Below are positions 11,340 through 22,825 of a stretch of 64,000 bases of DNA, one piece after another. Source of the stretch: Adiantum capillus-veneris (Eukaryota; Streptophyta; Polypodiopsida; Polypodiales; Pteridaceae); contig CM043943.1 in the NCBI GenBank assembly GCA_014529385.2, forward strand, positions 155,157,092 through 155,221,091. The letters are read 5' to 3'. How positions within the stretch are numbered: the stretch's first letter is position 1; the number at the start of each line of letters is the position of its first letter. A model generated the notes under the pieces. The model saw only the letters and a program-made list of their open reading frames with translations. It was not told the DNA's origin and made no database searches. A program made the translations under genes and the position numbers.

Positions 11340-13452
11340 TACTTGGTCGAACATACCTTTTTTCAAAAGCTTGGTGATTTACTTCAACATTTTTTCTTAC
11401 TAAGCAAGACGTACCTTGTAAGTGGGTTGGTTCAGGGGAGACCTACCTGGTACGAGATCAATGTGATGCTTTTTTGGACGTATCGGTGATAGCTTATCTG
11501 GAAGAGTATCCGTGAAATAATCCTTATACCTTTCAGTAAATGAAAGTGTTTAATTTCCAAACTAGAGAGCAAACCCTTGTTAGTTTTATCCTTTTTTGTT
11601 GCAAAAATCAAGTAAGTAGAAACACACGTCTTTATTTTCTTTTTAATGGAGATATGTCTTACAACAGGGAATAGCCAATCTCCACAATCAACAAAAATTT
11701 TAATGTTCTTGCCCTCATGCTCGAAAGTGAGGGTTTTTTCCATATAATCTGGGACTGATTGCATATGATAGTGACATGGCATACCCAAGATGATCTCGTA
11801 TCCCTCGATGGTTGCCATAAAAAATGATTCGCAGTCCTTGTACTCATCGATCTGAAGATTGAGCTATCCTTGCACGGGACTTGCATTGGTGGTCAAACCC
11901 TCAAATGTTGATCCAAAAGTGACCGGAGCTTCTGAAAGTTACGCCTTTCATGAAGATTTCTGACGAGAAAAAGATGCAAAAATTTGAAGTCGACCTTCAA
12001 CCACCACTTTGAAAGCGCACGAAGGTGTATACCCACGATACCCTTCAACAGATGATGGAGTGGCAATCATTGCTGAGGATCTACATTCCAATGGTATCCC
12101 CAGACGGATAGAACATAGCACATATCTCACAAAGCAAAGAGCGGTTTATGATAACCATGGAGACCAAGGCAAAAAGAATCCCTCTAAGGACCTAGATCAG
12201 CCTAAGAAGCTAGAGGGTACTAGCAAATGGCTCAAGTATCTTACGTTGAACCAAGTACAAACCTTCAAAGAGCAAGAAAGATGTTTATAATGTGGTGAGA
12301 AAGGGCACATGAAGACCACCTGCCCTATTTGGCAGGAAAAAGTTTCTCCAAAGAATGAACAATTAAAGAAGTAACCCGCTCCACCGAGCTCGAATTCTAT
12401 TCCTGATGTTCAAGGGAATACGAAAATGAAAACAGGGAAGCATTAGCTTCTAAAAAGACGGGGATCTATGAATAACCAGTGGGTATTGATCCTCTATGAT
12501 CCTGGATAATGGACAACTTTATCTCATTGGATAATGCGGAATGCTTGGGCCTTACACTGGCTCACATATGGGAACTCCGATCGATACTTGTCAACGTAAG
12601 CCGTGACTTTTTCATGTTTCTTCTGGGAAAACCAATCCCATTCCTTCCAAATGTCCTTCTCAAAGTCGGGAAGAATAATTCTTTCATATTTTGAGTCCAC
12701 ATTTTGGCTTGTATACCTCCAGAATCTTGGCTAACCACCAATTGCTTGCCCTCTCCTTGAGACACATTTGAACATGATGCAACTTGGAATTTTCAATAAA
12801 GTTCCCACTGGCAAAAGAAACTTCAAACTGTCTGATTAAAGGCCACAGTGAGTTGGAGATGCCTCTCTGTCTTGTGTAACTGTCAAACTTGACATCCTTG
12901 TCACTGAATTTGAAAACCCACATCTCAATGTGGTGATGCTTGCGGTTATTCTTCTTGAGCTTGAGGCTCTCTTTACTTTTATTTAAGGAAGTAGTAGGCA
13001 TTCTCTTCTTTGAAGAAGTCTTAGATATTGTATGAGAAGTGGAAGTAGTAGTATAATCAAGAGAGTATGATGGAGAAGAAATAGAGACATCCTTGCTTTC
13101 ATTTCGCAGAGAGATTTCTTTTTCTTGGACCTTGCTCTTGGAAGGCCCTTTTTCTGATCCAGAGATCCCTCATGCACTTCGGCACCTCTTTCCACATTTT
13201 TCTCTTGTGGGTTGTTACCACCGACATGACTTTTGTGACGCCCATCGGCATTTGTTCCGTACGGCTTCTTGATTCTATCCAACTTTCTCAACAGTTGGCA
13301 GCGTGAGAAGCTACTGCAATTTTTCAAGTTGAACTCAGACTTGCTGAAGTCTATTTTCAACAGTTCTTCCGTGGCTCATCATGATTCTTCTCCTTCCTTC
13401 CCGAAATCATCCTCCTTGCAGGAAAAGAGAGGCGGACCAAGCTTTGATACCA
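11340..13452 (-). mobile_element. Ty3/gypsy-type remnant with an apparent internal inversion
   Basis: Minus-strand pieces flank a plus-strand middle. A gag N-terminal and capsid-like part lies at about 12570-13360 (-), with a WKEWDWF-type motif in a shifted frame. A plus-strand block at 12009-12590 carries a zinc-knuckle-like CGEKGHMKTTC, with a stop just after its first Cys region, and then a protease N-terminal part with DNFISLDNAECLGL. A minus-strand block at 11432-11890 carries the protease C-terminal part (GYEIILGMP) leading towards the RT linker. In an intact element all three would be colinear. A primer-binding-like GCTTTGATACCA at 13441-13452 marks the 5' side. The LTRs could not be delimited. 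Confidence 0.6.
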
Positions 13453-14520
13453 CTCGCACAAACGGGAGCACACACTAATAATCAACAACCTAAAAATATA
13501 TAAAATCTCGACCAAAGGAAACAAGGGAGAAGATCGACACAGTATTGGGGACCAGAAAATGGGCTTGTCCCCCCCTTAAAGAGAATCTTTATTAGGAAGA
13601 ATATTTTTACAAGCATAAGAACCAAAGAAACAACCCTCTGTTATTAAACTCAAACTTGATGGTCAATTCCTTCCATGTGGGAGATTCTGAGAGGTGAACT
13701 TTCAATTTCATATGTACGCGGAGTAGGAAACTCCACAGACCGTTGTTGATTCCGTTCCGGAATCCCCGAGCCTAGGCCAAGGCCCTCCTTGCTCCTTCTC
13801 CGTAATGGAGCACCTGCAAAAAGCACAAACGCAAAACCATGACTTGAAAAGTGTAGTTACAATCTATATCTATCACTCCAAGTGCGAAAAAGCGACCTGT
13901 GCATGTTGGCTTCACACGATCACTTGCAGAATCTTGATGACAGGGTCTCTTGTAGCCACTAGTGTTGGCAATCCTAAGAGCAAGAGAGGGAGTGATAAAA
14001 TCTTTTAAAGATCCTAGGAGGCGACAGGAATAGTAGACGAATTCTTGACAATATTAGTAGAGTAATGTGAGTGCTAAAATGGTGAGGAGCGAGAGAAAGA
14101 GAGGTTGGCAGCACTGATTTAGAGAGAGGAGAGAGAGAGATTGCTGCTTTTTATTTCAGTCGCAAGGAGGCAATGTTGGTTTTTTCTTTTTATTAACCCT
14201 CTATTATTTAAGTGGGTTGTCCGTCACCTTTAAAAATGATGTGAAACCTGCTAAAAACTTAATAGAAACTCAGTGAGCTGAAAATCCATGCTATACAACA
14301 CTTCCCAGGCATCCCTAGATGCAATTCTCAGGCACAGATGCAATGCAAACATAGATTCCTATCGGGAAAGCATTTGCTTTCTCCGAAAAGCACTTAAAAA
14401 TATTTCGTTTTTTAGATAAAGGTTCTCAAAATCCATGTTTATTTTTGTGTCTGCGTCTTTATGCATATTTCTTTTTCTGGTTTGGATTTCCTCCAAAACT
14501 AGTGGAATATTCTCTTTTTG
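13453..14520. other. Possible LTR / inter-element spacer
   Basis: This lies beyond the primer-binding-like site of the gypsy remnant, so part of it is probably the 5' LTR, but no second copy was found to define it. A GA-rich tract occurs at 14089-14145. Confidence 0.35.
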
Positions 14521-14549
14521 ATGCTCCCATCACCCATCGTGTGACGCAT

Positions 14550-15895
14550 CAAGAATATCCACACTTGTTGTCAAGTACATCCCAGATAAAGTGATACTTC
14601 ACCTGTATGTGCTTCATCTTTGCATGAAAGACAGGATTCCGGCTAGCATGATACCACTCTTACTGTCACAATGGAGAATCAAAATCTTTGAAATTTCAAG
14701 CTCTCCCACCAAGCGTAAAAGCCATAAAGCCTCCTTGCATGCCTCTGCTGCAGCAACATACTCTACCTCTGTTGTAGACAATGCAACACACTTTTGTAGC
14801 CTAGATATCCAAGAGACTACTCCCCCATGTGAATGTGAAAAAGGTACCCTGAAGCTTGCAGTTTGCATGATCAGCATAATATGCATCCGTAAAGCCTACC
14901 ACAGATGCCTTCTTCTTGCCAAAGTAGATGCATAAATCCTTTGTGCCCTTGAGGTACCTCATAATACCCTTCATTGCTTCCCAATGCTTTTTACCAGGAT
15001 TTCCCATGTCCCTACTAACCACTCCCATCGCAAATGCAATATCGGGATGTGTAGCCACCATAGCATACATCAAACTACCAATAGCTGAAGCATACAAAAT
15101 CTTTGCCATTTCAGCCTTTTCATTATCAATGTAGGGTTGTTCATTGCACTAAGTTTCACATATGGAGGCAATGGTACACCGATTGCTTTTTCCTCCGTCC
15201 ATAATTAAACGCTCCATGATATTGGATACATATTCCTACTGCGACACATAAAGGAGACCTTTTGACCTGTCCCTAAATATACGCATTCCAAGAATATGAT
15301 TGGCCTTACCGAGATCCTTCATATCAAAGCTATTGTGTAGGCTTTGCATCAACATCTCCAATGCATGAACATTCCAGCCTGCAATCAACATATCATCCAC
15401 ATACAAAACCAAGATAATCAGACCGTCGTCTGCTTTCTTCTTGGTGTATAAGCAGTGAATAATCTAACAGTGGATGAACCCTTGAGATTGCATGAATGTA
15501 TAAAATTTTTGATACCATTCCTAAGTTGCTTGTATCAAGCCATACAAACTCCTTTTGAGTTTACATACCATCTTTTCCTTCCCTTTTGTGACAAAACCTT
15601 CAGGCTGCTGCATATAGATTTTCTCATGCAAATCACCATGTAAAAATGCGTTTTTTACATCCATCTGTACGAGTTCCCAATACCCTGATGCAACCAAGCC
15701 CAAAACGATCTGCAAAATAGTCATCTTGACTATGGGAGAAAAGATCTCATTAAAATCAATTTTGTGTTCCTGCTTGTATCTTTTGACAACCAACCATGCC
15801 TCGTACTTTACCGAGGAACCAAAAGTGATTTTCTTTTTGTTAACCCATTTGCATGGCAAAACTTTATGCGCTTTTGGCAATGCACCAAATCCCAA
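14550..15895 (-). pseudogene. copia B reverse transcriptase and RNase H, degenerate
   Basis: 15895-15521 has the RT N-terminal part with VLPCKWV, DFNEIFSPIVK and QMDVKNAFLHGDL. 15109-14801 has the RT end with YASAIGSLMYAM and the start of RNase H. 14886-14614 has CVALSTTEVEYVAA and the second catalytic Asp in LHCDSKS. Frameshifts and stops separate the blocks. Confidence 0.85.
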
Positions 15896-16312
15896 GTATC
15901 ATTCTTCTTTAGAGATTCCATTTCCTACAGCATGGCCATATACCATTTTTCTTTGTCCAGACTAGCCGATGCTTCCTTGAAGAAAGACGGTTCACCACAA
16001 TCTGTCAACATGACATAATCAACACCAGGAACAAATCTATCTGACTGCCTTGATGGTCATGTTGACCTCCGAACCAGAGGCTCCATATTTTTAGCTTGTT
16101 GTCCAGCCTACAAATCTGCAGCTTACTGTCCTGACATTTCAGATTGACCAGTTGATTCAGATTGTCCAAAGTCTAATTGTCCTACATGATGTCATGTATG
16201 CGAGTCTGTTAGCTTTGATTGTCCTAATTTATGATGCTCCAATTGTGGACTACGACGGGAAATTTTTGGCTAAGCATTTTCAGCACCATTCCCTGCACTT
16301 TTTGGAACATCA

Positions 16313-17473
16313 TCAATAATTTGTTGCTAAACATTGGGCAAACAATACTGTCCAAATGGTACGTCTTCTTGAAAAAAAAACTCTTCTGATTTCTTCAGTC
16401 CTTTGAGGTTGTTTGTGCATGCGATCCTCTCGGAAGATTACATCATGGCTGTGGATAATTCTCCTCATTTTGGGATCCCATAATCTATACCCCATTTCAC
16501 CATCGTCACCATATCCCTAGGAATACACACTTACAAGATGTTCGCTCCAACTTGTTGCGGTCTTCCTTTCTTATGTGCACAAAAGCTTAGCAACCATACG
16601 ACGGTCGCTTGCTCGACCACGCTTCTTGGGGAACTCCCCCACCCAAAGACCTGTGTGGTGATCGATTAATCAAACGTATGACTGTCATAACAGCCTCTGG
16701 CCAAAAACCATGGGGTAACACAGCATGAGACATCATACATCAGACTTTTTCTTGAATAGTCCGATTCACCCACTCTGCAACACCATTCTGGGGTGGATTA
16801 TGAGGTACAATCAGCTATCTCTTTTTCTCTTTACTCTCACAGCAGTCTTGAAAAGACTTTGACACATACTCACCCCCATTGCCAGAGTGCAGACACTTTA
16901 CTTTACTACTGACCTAATTTTCAGCAAGTGCCACAAACTGTTTGAACTTATCCAGGGCCTCATCCTTATGCTAGATTGGATATACACACACCTTGCGGGT
17001 AGCATCATCCACAAAGGTAACAAAATACTGCTTTCCCCCTAGAGATAGCCCTGGCATCTAACATACATCAAAATGTACCAATTCCAAGGGAGAGGTTTTC
17101 AATGAAAGAGATTTCTTTTGAGGAGTTTGAGCATGCTTATCGTAGATACCATGATCACAATGGTCAAAATCAGAATACCTCAAACATGGTAAACACCCCA
17201 AACAAGAAAGCACCTTCATTCCAGCTTGACTCATGTGTCCCAACCTACCATGCCACAGATTGGCTGCTCGGTTATGGTGACTACATGGTTCCGCACACTA
17301 GACACATGAAGTGGATATAGAGTGTCACTTTTAGGACCTCTAGCAATGATCCCGTATCCCTTGCTGATTTTCCACTTGCTATCCCCAAAGGTAGTGTGAT
17401 AGCCATCAACATCTAGCTGCCTTGTGCTTATCAGGCTCTTCTTGAGCTCGGGTACACGTCTCACATGATGCAA
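16313..17473 (-). pseudogene. copia B protease C-terminus, GAG-pre-integrase and integrase, degenerate
   Basis: 17473-17231 encodes the protease-downstream block with VPELKKSLISTRQLD. 17243-17058 carries the LGHMSQAGMKVLS pre-integrase motif and HFDVC before the core. The core at about 16500-17050 is too broken for a frame. 16495-16313 ends it with the GYRLWDP motif and DVIFRED. Confidence 0.75.
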
Positions 17474-17489
17474 TGTAAAATCTAATCCA

Positions 17490-18372
17490 TGCTAAAATTT
17501 CAGTTGCACACTGTCGATTCCCTCAATATCACATGCATGGTTGTCCCCCAAATGAACAACACCCTTTTTCAGGTTGACCATCCTTTTTGTCATCCTTGAT
17601 ATCATCAGACTTTTTATCCTTGTCTTTGTCTTTCTTCCACTTAAAGAAATCACGCTTAAAGTGTCCTTTCTTGCCACAGTGTTGGCACTCAAACTCTTTC
17701 CCACAAGACTTGTTGTTGCCTTTGTTTTTCTATTTTCCCCTTTGTTGAGATCTACCTCTGGTATACAATGCACTGAAAGACTTATTAGCTACAATATTCC
17801 AGCTATTCAGCTCTTCCACTAGCAAAGAGCTCTCCTACATCAGAATATAGTAGCATAGCATTGGAGTTGCTCATGGCTATCCTGAATGTATCCCAAATTT
17901 CAAGTAAAGTGTATAGTAGGAAAGTAGCTTTGAATTCATCAATGTTTGATTCCAGCTGGCCAGTTGGCTGGAAACCGAGTTGAACTCATTAAGATGTCAA
18001 TCATGGATGTACCTTCCTTCATCCAAAGGTCCATCAACTTCTTCAACCCGTAAACCTTACTAGTAGCACTTTTTTGAGCATACAACTCCTCAAGTCTAGT
18101 CCACATAGCATAGGCATGATTCAACTTCTCTAAGTGAAAGAGTCGAAAACGGAAACCTCTATTATAGATCGTGCAAGCTCATCCAGATCATCCAGATCTT
18201 CCCAATCCAATTGCTCTATGTATGTTGGTCGTACCTTCTTTGTCTTAATAGGCTTCACATGTTTCTTTTGCACCAAGACATTTTAGCATTGTTTTTGCCA
18301 TATGGCAAAATTGTGTGCACCCTCAAGTTTCTTGATGTGCAAAAGGTTGTTGCTATCACTGTTGCTTGCCAT
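17490..18372 (-). pseudogene. copia B gag
   Basis: Starts near 18372 with MASNSDSNN, then an ITKLEG-like N-terminus. A helix block contains WTRLEELYAQKSATSK and MKEGTSMID (UBN2-type copia gag). A CQHCGKKGHFKRD knuckle lacking its last Cys lies at about 17640-17690. Frameshifts separate these pieces. Confidence 0.75.
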
Positions 18373-18907
18373 GACTTCAGCCAAAAAAAGAAAATTGAAG
18401 CCTCTATTGACCCAAATCTCAAACTCGGTTTGTAGCACTAATAATCACTTACAAAGAGGCACAACATCAGCTACGCAGACTATTCGAAGCCAATCTCAAA
18501 ACTCGAGCTGCAGATTCAAACTCAGTAGTCAGTAGAATTCAAATTATCCAAAAATCCTCAGTGATTTGGATTTAACTTCACCAATTTGGATTCAGATCTT
18601 CTACACTTCTACCACTCTCTCAAAAACCCTTGCTGGAAACCCTTGCTCGTTGCCTAACTCAAAACTGAGTTACCAAGCTTATAGATCTGAGAGCTCGAAG
18701 CTCATAAGCACTATCTCTCAGTAGGTTTGTTGTGCCACCTGCAAGACCAAGATGACCTTGCTCTAAATCTCACACACTACCGCAATGACACAGAATCTCT
18801 GCACACTCTGATGTTGAACCAAAGTTTTGATGTTGAACCAAAACTCTACTAGCAAAACACAGCTCTGATGTTGATCGACGCTCACCATACCAACTTGTGA
18901 AACCACA

Positions 18908-18919
18908 GCTCTGATACCA
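18908..18919 (-). other. Primer-binding site of copia B
   Basis: The minus strand reads TGGTATCAGAGC, an exact match to the usual plant copia primer site. Confidence 0.85.
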
Positions 18920-19215
18920 TTATATAAGGATCGAAGCTTGAACTGCAGATTCAGACTCAACAATCTGTTCAATCTGTAGATTAAGACTCAACAGTCTGTC
19001 GAATTCAGATGCAGCAGTCTATCAAATCTAGACTCAGCAGACTGACTGTACTACAGAATCAGATGCAACAATAAAGGGATGGAGATGCACGCACAGAAGT
19101 TAGAGATGGAGAGGATAGCTTCGACATAGTGTTTGTGGGTACAAAAGAGTTGTACCTCTTTAGGTTTTTTGAGATAGATATATTGTAGGATTATACAACC
19201 ACCCAATAAGGGTGC
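18920..19215 (-). repeat. Putative 5' LTR of copia B (right edge not resolved)
   Basis: Its position next to the primer-binding site predicts an LTR. It contains short imperfect repeats of AGACTCAACAGTCTG type. No partner LTR was found. Confidence 0.4.
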
Positions 19216-20063
19216 GGATGGGCATGTGGATTTTTTCCCCAACAAAGAAGAGAGATGTTGAGCATTGGCTTACTCAAACACACGTAGTGCAGTGACGAGC
19301 CATGCTTGGAATGCCCTGGGGCACCCAACAAGCCCACCCGTTTGGTGCAGGTCGAATGTGACCCCCTTGTGTGTGCAAGGACACACGCCTTCTTGATGCT
19401 CCTTGACCACAGAGTCTCCAGGGTTTGCATACATGCATGCAAGGAGAATCCCCAAAAGTCTCCATGCCCTTCCTTTCTATCTTTAGCTTTGATACTAGTA
19501 TGGGCCGTTCTCGGACCCTTCGCCTACCAATGAGGTTTCTTTAAGAGTATTGTTGTCTTTCCTATAGTGCACATGTGACTTTGTGCATCATGGTTATATG
19601 ATCAATAATTCCTTTTAGCCTTCTACAGTAATAACTAACATCATCCTATTTTCAAGTGTCACATCCCTACACACATATGTGGCTCCTCATTGCTCACTTG
19701 AGAAGGATTTTTTAGCAGAGATTTTTCTTACATGGACACAATAGCGCTAAGAATCCTACCCTCAAATTGACACTATTTACGGGTGGTAACATGCTTCAAT
19801 AGCCTTCTTGCTTTATGCAAAATCTGAAGTAATAAGTATGGACTTTATGGTGCATTCTTGGAAGGTGATTGGTCTTAATGGTTTTAAAATTTTAAATGAT
19901 CGAGTTCAATAACTCATTGCATGGTTCAATCTCCATTACACAAAGCCTCATGTAATTTCGTTCACACTACAATGTGGTCTACTTGGTACAGGTGCTAACT
20001 TTGATATCTCTTGTATCCCTCGAAAGCATGTCGATGGGGCTCCTTGTGATCCTTAGCCTCCTT
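19216..20063. other. Non-coding spacer, probable LTR-element leader
   Basis: No gene is recognised. A block near 19845-19915 (TTGGAAGGTGATTGGTCTTAA) resembles 20215-20270 inside the next LTR. The right end abuts a primer-binding site, so part of this is probably the leader of a minus-strand element. Confidence 0.4.
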
Positions 20064-20075
20064 GCTCTAATACCA
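20064..20075 (-). other. Primer-binding site
   Basis: The minus strand reads TGGTATTAGAGC immediately after the LTR end TTTCA. Confidence 0.7.
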
Positions 20076-20784
20076 TGAAATAATGAAGAGAGGAGCACAC
20101 AAGAGAAGATAAATGCAATGAAAGAGTGAGAGAATGAGATTGAAATCAGTCTTGATAGTGCTCAACAAGATAAGTTTATAGTGATCATGTGTAGGCAGAC
20201 ATGTACCTTATAACACATTCTAGGAAGGTAGTTGGTCTTAACGCTTTTGAATTATGAGAGCTCAATAACACTTTACACATATTAGCACACATTACGCATT
20301 ACATGTTTCACGAGTACTTGTTTGTTGTATGCAAAGGGAACAAATATATAATATGGCTCATCTATAAAATACGATGCCACATCATGTGCACCACCTCCAT
20401 CTCTGGATAGTGAAAGAAGTGTGTGTGTGTGTGTTCATAAATTTCTCCTTTCACAATTTGATTCTATGGATCCCGCGGGCCAGATCACTTTCTTGTTGGT
20501 TGTGGTCTTTTGACAGGTGCCAGCCTCACAATAACATTTTTGAATGGTGGTGTACATACATAGCCTCAAGGGTTTTTTCATGAAGGGCAAGAAAGAAAAG
20601 TTTCCATACTACATAAAGTGTTGCATAGTTCAATGCAAGTATCAAGTACTCATACAACACAAACATGAAAATGCAAGAGGTCTCTTTTGATGGTGCTCTA
20701 TCATGAGAGGCTCTCATGGTGCTTTTTAGCATAAGATAGTGAAGTCACACCACATTGGACATTGGAAATAGCCCATTCCCAACA
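20076..20784 (-). repeat. LTR (709 bp) flanked by a primer-binding site and a polypurine tract
   Basis: On the minus strand it runs from TGTTGGGAATGG to ATTTCA, giving canonical TG...CA ends. A primer site follows its 3' end and a polypurine tract precedes its 5' end. It therefore serves as 5' LTR of a unit to the left and 3' LTR of the gag-bearing unit to the right, as in tandem LTR elements made by unequal crossing-over. Confidence 0.75.
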
Positions 20785-20797
20785 ATCCTCCCCTTGG
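20785..20797 (-). other. Polypurine tract
   Basis: The minus strand reads CCAAGGGGAGGAT directly before the LTR start TGTTGGG. This is the usual plus-strand primer position. Confidence 0.75.
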
Positions 20798-20989
20798 AAT
20801 TTGGACAATGATTGATGACTGATGAAGACACAATAAAAATGTCACACCTGATACCTAACTCCACACGGAAAAGAATCCTCTCTTCAAACAAGGCTATCAG
20901 GATAAGAACCAAACTCAATATGTTATCCTAGAAATGACTCCTTAAAGAATCACATACATTTTTGGTGTCCTTTATAATAAAAACTATCA

Positions 20990-21720
20990 TTGGATACATG
21001 TGGTTGTTACTTCCTCTTCTTCTTCTTTCCTCTGCTACATATGCTTCTTTCTCTTTATTGCTATTGTTGCTGCTCTTGGATCCTTAATCTTTAAAGTAAT
21101 ACTTAATTGGTGGATGCCCCTTTTTTGCTGTAGTGAGTGCTCGTTGGTGTAGCAATCACTTGCTAGGCATCCTAGCGTTCCACACTTATAACAATTTTTA
21201 GGGTAATTTGATGAGCATGAATGTTTGAACTTGGTGATGAGGACGTGACTAGAGCTCCTCCCCTTGAACTTGCCTTCTTTTTCTTCTTTTCTTCCTTGTG
21301 GAGAGAGTTGATAACCTCTTGAGGTGCAGGTGACTGTCCTATTGCTTTAAGATTTGTAACAAAATAACCATTAGATTTTAGTGTGGAATATAAAATTGAT
21401 GCTACTTCATAATCTTCTTGTACTTCACATTTAATATACATGAGTTGAATGCCAATTCCTTTTAGCCTATTCACAAGACAAGCAATATCTTCTCCATCTT
21501 ACATTGTAAGCTTATAGAGTTGTATTTTAAAGCTGATCTTATTTCTTTTTGGTTTTTCCCCCAAGTTCTTTCCTAGTACCTCCCATGTATCTTGTGTATT
21601 TGTGGTGTGATGACTAATTTGTAGGGCTTGTTCATATTTACATACAAGTTGTGCCTTTATGGTAGAAGATGGTGCCATCATTGGTGGCCCCTTTTGGCTC
21701 ATGTTTGAGGTTCTCTTCTA
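20990..21720 (-). pseudogene. gag remnant of a gag-only copia-type element
   Basis: Two frames (21702-21499 and 21474-21172) together give a gag with SSTIKAQLVCKYEQALQIS, SFKIQLYKLTM, DGEDIACLVNRLKGIGIQL and PAPQEVINSLHKEEKKK. A decayed knuckle, CYKCGTLGCLASDC, follows. It matches block by block the gag at 29043-29912. Only about 200 bp separate the gag end from the polypurine tract, leaving no room for pol. A stop near 21500 splits the gag. Confidence 0.75.
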
Positions 21721-21729
21721 GGGGATGCT

Positions 21730-22566
21730 TTGACCCATTAATTGACAAGTGTGCAAACCATCTCCATTAAACTTGTACACCCTTTTCCTCATTTGTGCAC
21801 TTGGAGGAGGTCCGATCTTTGGGGACTATAAAAACCCTAGTATCTAGTCTCTTTACACAATATAAAGTTTTAAGATCATCACCAAAAAGAAAGATTGTGA
21901 TATACATTTTCATTTTGATTGTGCTTTGTGTGTGTGTGTGCGTGCGTGTGCATGCACGCGTGTGTACTCATGTGTGCATATGTGCATCTTGACTTCTTTA
22001 AGACACCGCATTATATTGTGAATGTGCTCTTACAAAACAAAGAAGAAAGCACCCTGTGAGAAACCCCTCCAAGGACTGTGCTAAGTTCAATCGCTAGGCC
22101 AGGATTAGAGTCAGCTTTGCCAGCTAGAGTCGCAACTCTTCTTTGTAGACCTTGTTGTCTCACAAAAGGTTTTTTATTCAAAGACATGAAATCAAATGGT
22201 GTGAGAACACCCCTTGATGGCAACCTTAAGTTTTCAATAAGCTATATCTATTGATGTCAAGACTCAAGTCTGCTATCAATGTGTCCTCCCTTGACCAAGG
22301 AGTACCACACAAAAGTTAGTGTGTGTGACACAATTTGTAGTTCCTCCCCCTCCTTTCCATGAAAGTGGGCCACTTTGATTGCTTGATATGGGAGCCCAAA
22401 GCAGAGTGGTAAGTTGTGTTTTTTAGAGAAGTGCCAATTTATCAAGAAAAGCTCACTCAAATTGAGTGACTATGGGCTCATCACCTTTAAAGCAATGGAA
22501 TCACTATCAGGGAAGAAAAATTGAGGCTACAACTTGGTTTTTTTTAATATAAAAGTGCACTTTTTG
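21730..22566. other. Spacer without recognised gene
   Basis: Contains a (GT)n-rich tract at about 21928-21965. The missing 5' LTR of the gag-only remnant would be expected here but was not identified. Confidence 0.45.
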
Positions 22567-22800
22567 TGTGAGGCGGTGTGCCTCGTGCTGGTGGGCGTGT
22601 GAGGAAGGGGGAGATGCAAAAGAGCATAAATTTGGGTGGAGCACAGTGAGGATAATGACGCCTCACACTGCTTATTCTATTGACCATAAAGAATACGGTT
22701 AGATGAGTTAGTAATGGATGTCTAGCCAGTTGGCATGAACTCCAACAATATCCCATTTGAAGGCCAACGTGGCCAAGTGGCCTATAAATGTACAACATGT
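22567..22800 (-). repeat. 3' LTR of copia C (right edge approximate)
   Basis: TGTGAGG, GTGTGCCTCGTG, GAAGGGGGAGA, CATAAATTTGGGTGGAG and TAATGACGCCTCAC blocks match 53999-54115 in the same orientation. Similarity ends near 22685. The pol stop lies at about 22826. Confidence 0.75.
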
Positions 22801-22825
22801 ACAACCGTGAAGCATTCGAGTGGCT

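Larger units (their letters stand above)
14520..18919 (-). mobile_element. Ty1-copia element B, degenerate
   Basis: Read on the minus strand the order is primer-binding site (18908-18919), leader, gag (from about 18372), zinc knuckle, protease, GAG-pre-integrase, integrase, RT and RNase H (to about 14550). This is the copia order, with stops and frameshifts throughout. A 5' LTR must lie to the right (from 18920). The 3' LTR was not found next to the RNase H end, so the element is probably 3'-truncated. Confidence 0.85.
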
